Source: Rhizobium sp. BK251
GTDB lineage: Bacteria; Pseudomonadota; Alphaproteobacteria; Rhizobiales; Rhizobiaceae
Length of the DNA: 64,000 bases
Assembly: GCF_004345245.1 (NCBI RefSeq)
Contig: NZ_SLUQ01000006.1
Span: 62,001-126,000 of the forward strand
Direction: 5' to 3'
The notes below the pieces were generated by a model. It ran no database searches. It saw only the letters and a program-made list of their open reading frames with translations, and was not told the DNA's origin. Position 1 is the stretch's first letter; each line of letters starts with the position of its first letter. This document shows, one piece after another, positions 61,701 to 64,000 of this stretch. Position numbers and translations under genes: made by a program.

Positions 61701-62502
61701 GTTGGTAGACGAAGTCCAGGTAGCGTTCCTCGAATGCCGCCCCGGGCTGGCGTTGCAGCCGCACGAGCGCGCCCTGGCCGACAAAAGGCTCCCGCGTCCG
61801 GTAGACGTTGTCGAGAAGTTCGATGAACCCCTGTTCGCCGATCTCCGGCAGGGCCTCGCCAATCGGTTTGCCGATGATGTCCCGGTGTCCGACAAGCTGG
61901 AAATAGGCGTCGTTGGCGATCTCGAAGACATGATCCGGGCCGGCCATGGTCGCCACGAAGCCCGGAGCCTGCTGGAACATCTGCTGCAGGCGTTCGCGCT
62001 CGCCCGTCAGCCGCCGTTCGGCGCGTACCTTTGCGGTCGTCTCGACGACGATTGCGATCACGCCCGCCGGCTTGCCGGTTTCGTCGAGTACCGGCGAGTA
62101 ATCGAGGTTCATCCAGACCTGTTCCGGCGCGCCGTGCCGGTGAAGCGTCAGCTCCTGGTCCTGATAGGCAAGCGTCTGTCCTGCCAGGCCGACCTTCATC
62201 ACATGATCGTTGAAGTCCGCCACCTCCGGCCAGCCTTCGCGGACCTTCGAGCCGAGAAGCACCGGATGCCGCCCACCGGCAAAGACCGAATAGGCGTCGT
62301 TGTAGATCATGATTCCGTCTTCGCCCCATAGCGTAACGATCGGAACCGGCGAACGCAGCATGAGGCTGCATGTCGTTCTAAGGCTTTGCGGCCACGAACC
62401 GATGTGGCCGAGGGACGTCGCGGACCAATCGAACCCGGCGATCAGCCGCGCGGTGTTTCCGCCTCCCGACAGAAACGATAGATCTCTGCTACCCGAATGC
62501 AT
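58792..62502 (-). CDS. Hybrid sensor histidine kinase with PAS, GAF and two receiver domains
   Basis: The 1236-aa protein has no clear membrane segment and is probably cytosolic. In order: an N-terminal PAS-like domain (about 1-150), two or three more PAS domains (about 160-420), a GAF domain (about 430-590), a PAS domain (about 600-730), HisKA with the phosphorylated His741 in '[12 protein letters not shown]', a HATPase domain (about 850-970), a receiver with Asp1031 ('FTDVVMPG') and a second receiver with Asp1173 ('VTDLGLPD'). There is no DNA-binding output, so signalling would go by phosphorelay to a separate protein. The ATG at 62502 has AAGG 5 nt upstream; the frame to 62652 is not protein-like. 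Confidence 0.92.
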   Translation of the reverse strand: MHSGSRDLSFLSGGGNTARLIAGFDWSATSLGHIGSWPQSLRTTCSLMLRSPVPIVTLWGEDGIMIYNDAYSVFAGGRHPVLLGSKVREGWPEVADFNDHVMKVGLAGQTLAYQDQELTLHRHGAPEQVWMNLDYSPVLDETGKPAGVIAIVVETTAKVRAERRLTGERERLQQMFQQAPGFVATMAGPDHVFEIANDAYFQLVGHRDIIGKPIGEALPEIGEQGFIELLDNVYRTREPFVGQGALVRLQRQPGAAFEERYLDFVYQPVFDDTGNVTGIFVQGQDVTDRKLAEGALRESEARFRLIAENAPVMLWMGNEIGGCVYLNAAKRAFWGVAEADFSSFDWNTTVHPEDRAALAAAVAPAMAEHRPFQAEARYRNADGVYRLLHTDARPRFDVNGLFAGMIGVNVDVTKTRLEETRRLALIELNDRFRELEQPVDLAYAAAEILGKALNVSRAGYGTIDPVAETITIERDWNAPGIKTLAGILHFRDYGSYIENLKRGETVVFADAEKDPRTAATAEALKAISAVSVVNMPVTEQGGIVALLYLNNATSRDWNPQELAFIREVAERTRTAVERRRAEQELQDLANSLERQVTQRTAELARVWRNSQDILVILTKGGIVQAVNPALTSILGHRRKDVVEHSILDFVWPDDLDLTIQALQQPESFSDLKRFESRYRHRNGSYRWISWRLSFEDNQVFAYGRDVSAEKEQTAALRQTEEQLRQSQKMEAIGQLTGGIAHDFNNLLQVVSGNLQLLSKDVAGNERARQRIDNALSGVNRGSKLASQLLAFGRRQTLEPKVVNIGRFVATMGDMLRRTIGEAIEIETIRSSGLWNTFVDPAQIENAILNLALNARDAMNGSGKLTIEVGNAFIDEDYARRHVDVEPGQYVMLAVTDTGGGMTQEIIDKVFEPFFSTKPVGKGTGLGLSMVYGFVKQSGGHVKVYSEVGHGTTVRLYLPRSARAEDRLADLDYGPTSGGTETILVAEDDEDVRATVVEMLGDLGYRVLKARDASSALSIIESGVPIDLLFTDVVMPGPLKSAELARQAKERLPDIAVLFTSGYTENSIVHEGRLDAGIELLSKPYSREALARRIRHLLSNRRQLKRKPSRQNDGRGGLQTARPLTILLVEDEMLIRMDIAEMLQGAGHEITEAGTAEEALRLSQSQHFDLLVTDLGLPDISGDALATMLRERDPAIGVIFATGEGEVPPLAVGPKPVLLRKPYDREALLLALSAARA

Positions 62503-62718
62503 CTTTGCCTTGCCCGCTGATCCGCGCGATCGGATGCCGTTTGCCACTCCTCCAGGACCCTCCGGCACCTCATGGAATGTGGGGGCGATCAATGACCAAC
62601 CCGAAGACACTGGAGCAGTGGAAGTAGATATGGAGGTCACGCAAACAGACAAGATGCCGCGGACAGGCTTTTGAAATCGACGGCTGCGCGCCGCCTGGCA
62701 TTTCGCCTAACCGCGCGC

Positions 62719-63234
62719 CTATGTCCAGGAAGCGGAAGACTTCGGCATGCGGCCGTCCGGATCGACGACGGCGAGTTCCGGCATCCCCGGCGCGTTCCAT
62801 CGCCAGAGAGCGACGCAGGTGCCGCCGGGCGACATGAAGGACGGATAGATCACGCCGTCATGGCCAAGGTCGAGCAGCCTTTCCCGCAGACGATGGGTTG
62901 GCGGGATCTCGCCACTGTCGATCAGCATCCGCCATTCGCAGCGATGGATATCGGCCGAAACGCCAAACGCTTCGAGACATGCGGGATCGGTAAGGTCGGC
63001 AAGCGAAGCATTGCGAAGCTCGAGCTGGGCGATCAGCGCCGGATGCTGCACAAAGCCCTGATTGTATTCGGCCCATGCCGTGGAGAGTTCGCGCGCTGCA
63101 TAGATCGTCGGTGCGCCGACCGGATTCCAGCGGCCGCCGAAGCGTGCCGCGCCCTCGCCCGAGAGCGGCGCATGGGCCCATTTCGGCACGAAGGCACGCC
63201 AGAGCGTCAGCGCATCCGCGGACCTATCAGGCAT
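62719..63234 (-). CDS. RES-domain toxin (NAD+ phosphorylase/hydrolase family)
   Basis: The 171-aa protein is a RES-domain toxin: 'TLWRAFVPKWAHAPLSGEGAARFGGRWNP' (the conserved Arg and G-R-W-N) and 'TIYAARELSTAWAEY' (with the Glu) are the family's active-site residues, and the 'LDLGHDGVIYPS' strand supplies the Ser. RES toxins deplete NAD+ in the cell by phosphorolysis or hydrolysis and stop growth. The ATG at 63234 overlaps the antitoxin stop by 8 nt, so translation is coupled. Second gene of the pair. Confidence 0.9.
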   Translation of the reverse strand: MPDRSADALTLWRAFVPKWAHAPLSGEGAARFGGRWNPVGAPTIYAARELSTAWAEYNQGFVQHPALIAQLELRNASLADLTDPACLEAFGVSADIHRCEWRMLIDSGEIPPTHRLRERLLDLGHDGVIYPSFMSPGGTCVALWRWNAPGMPELAVVDPDGRMPKSSASWT

Positions 63235-63598
63235 AGACGCCCGATCGCACCGCTTCCAGATAGGCAAGCACCCGATCCGCCTTGCCCTCGCCGACGAGAT
63301 CGTAAGCGGTCTTGCCGGCCCAGCCGGGGATCGGCTGGTGCTTGAACCAGATGACGGCGCGGCTCTCGTCGCCGGCCATTTCCTCGGCCATGGCAAGGAT
63401 CCGCACGACATTGCTCAGCGCGCTGTCCACCTTGCGCGCGCTCGACTTTGCCGTCAGCGTGTTACGAGCGACGCCGATCAACTTGGCAAGCTCGGACAGC
63501 GTGACGCCCATCTCGTCCGCGACGCGACGTGCCGAGAGAAACGGCGTCTCGCCATCGCCGAAGCGGGCGGCGCCCATATCGAAGCTCAGTGCCGACAT
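63227..63598 (-). CDS. Xre/MbcA/ParS-type antitoxin
   Basis: The 123-aa protein has an N-terminal DNA-binding helix-turn-helix ('SARRVADEMGVTLSELAKLIGVARNTL', about residues 22-49) and a C-terminal MbcA/ParS toxin-binding domain ('SNVVRILAMAEEMAGDESRAVIWFKHQPIPGWAGKTAYDLV', shown by its 'WAGKTAYDL' motif), the usual partner of RES toxins. It blocks the toxin and represses its own promoter. AGGA lies 7 nt before the ATG at 63598. The open frame continues to 63955 but that part is antisense to the enoyl-CoA hydratase and not protein-like. Confidence 0.9.
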   Translation of the reverse strand: MSALSFDMGAARFGDGETPFLSARRVADEMGVTLSELAKLIGVARNTLTAKSSARKVDSALSNVVRILAMAEEMAGDESRAVIWFKHQPIPGWAGKTAYDLVGEGKADRVLAYLEAVRSGVYA

Positions 63599-63627
63599 GA
63601 CGATATCCTGACATAAATTGACTTCAT

Positions 63628-63669
63628 GCGTATAAAAATACGCGCAAAGTACGCGCAATTCAAGCGCAA
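63628..63669. promoter_or_regulatory. Iteron operator of the toxin-antitoxin pair
   Basis: TACGCGCAA occurs twice (63639-63647 and 63650-63658, 11 bp apart) followed by a related AAGCGCAA (63662-63669). GCGTAT-AAAA-ATACGC (63628-63643) is a perfect 6-bp palindrome overlapping the first iteron. This is a typical layout for cooperative autorepression by the antitoxin. Confidence 0.6.
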
Positions 63670-63674
63670 GCCGA

Positions 63675-64000
63675 TCAATTCGCCTGTCGCCAGCGTGGCT
63701 CGCGCCGCTCCAGGAAGGCGGAAATGCCTTCGCGCGCCTCCTCCGTCTCCCAGGTATCGGCAAGCCGTTCGATCGTCGCTTCGATGACCGCATCGGTGAT
63801 CGGAAAACCGAGCGAGCGGGCGAGCGCCTTGGCCCGGCCGGCGGCGCCAGGTGCGGCATCGAGATAGGACCGGACTTCGGCCTCGACCGCGTCGTCCAGC
63901 TCCGCCTCCGGTACGACACGCGTGACGAATCCCGTCGCGTGCGCCTGCCAGGCATCGATGATCCTGCCCGAAAGAAAGAGCGGCCGTGCCCTGCCCTCGC
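63675..64000 (-). CDS. Enoyl-CoA hydratase/isomerase-family protein (partial, C-terminal part)
   Basis: Only the last 108 codons lie in the window; the gene continues beyond the right edge. The visible part reads 'GRARPLFLSGRIIDAWQAHA' then 'GFVTRVVPEAELDDAVEAE' and ends with 'REGISAFLERREPRWRQAN', the standard C-terminal third of the crotonase superfamily. The last residues hold the typical 'EGISAFLERR' helix. The reaction cannot be told from this part. It is upstream of the RES-Xre pair on the same strand; the stop is 77 bp from the antitoxin start. Confidence 0.88.
   Translation of the reverse strand, partial: EGRARPLFLSGRIIDAWQAHATGFVTRVVPEAELDDAVEAEVRSYLDAAPGAAGRAKALARSLGFPITDAVIEATIERLADTWETEEAREGISAFLERREPRWRQAN

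Noticed and set aside
1..64000. CRISPR array, rRNA, transposase or phage genes
   Set aside because: No regularly spaced direct repeats, rRNA core sequences, transposase motifs or integrase genes were seen.

Overview
The window is GC-rich alphaproteobacterial DNA, most likely from a Rhizobiaceae member close to Sinorhizobium/Ensifer. The main evidence is a nearly complete succinoglycan (exopolysaccharide I) cluster at about 24.3-44.7 kb. Its gene order, exoZ-Q-F-Y / X-U / V-W / T-H-K-L-A-M-O-N-P, follows the order known from Sinorhizobium meliloti pSymB. Many products also match the expected lengths (ExoY 226 aa, ExoX 98 aa, ExoW 319 aa, ExoT 494 aa). The species and replicon cannot be decided from sequence alone.

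Region 1 (0-9 kb) holds unlinked housekeeping and accessory genes: a MEKHLA/PAS-like protein, an MscS channel fused to a cyclic-nucleotide-binding domain, an SRPBCC protein, a 14-TM MFS exporter, a MocR-type regulator, a DUF1348/NTF2-like protein and a secreted S10 carboxypeptidase. Region 2 (9-12.7 kb) looks like a micro-oxic group: a phasin-like gene diverging from acetate kinase, then a zinc alcohol dehydrogenase. Both upstream regions carry an FNR/FixK-type box. A Nudix hydrolase follows.

Region 3 (12.8-24.1 kb) is a sugar-acid catabolic block. It contains an epimerase-like oxidoreductase, a LysR-amidohydrolase(cog3964)-DSD1 aldolase operon, a beta-hydroxyacid dehydrogenase, a GlcG/HbpS-like protein, a beta-propeller lactonase, L-idonate 5-dehydrogenase, uronate isomerase (uxaC) and a fructuronate-reductase-type dehydrogenase (uxuB). 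A GTATAC palindrome lies between the divergent idonate and uronate genes. The block has no mannonate dehydratase and no transporter. A palindromic RIME-like repeat separates it from the exo cluster.

Region 4 (24.3-44.7 kb) is the exo cluster. ExoN makes UDP-glucose. ExoY, A, L, M, O, U and W build the octasaccharide on the lipid carrier. ExoZ, ExoH and ExoV add acetyl, succinyl and pyruvyl groups. ExoT, ExoQ, ExoP and ExoF flip, polymerise and export the chain, and ExoK cuts it. The exoI and exoB genes that sit in or beside the S. meliloti cluster are absent here. Several gene junctions carry strong RNA hairpins.

Region 5 (44.7-57.9 kb) is a LacI-controlled glycan-utilisation locus: a Tat-type solute-binding protein, two Dpp/Opp-type permeases and a fused double ATPase, combined with two unusual glycosidases (a GHL6-like protein with a trimerisation-type domain, and a GH42 enzyme), a hydroxypyruvate-isomerase-like TIM barrel and a tartronate-semialdehyde-reductase-type enzyme. 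This is the best candidate for an uncharacterised pathway. Region 6 (57.9-64 kb) has a dienelactone-hydrolase-like protein, a large soluble hybrid histidine kinase with two receivers, a RES/Xre toxin-antitoxin pair with iterons in its promoter, and the 3' end of an enoyl-CoA hydratase gene cut by the window edge.
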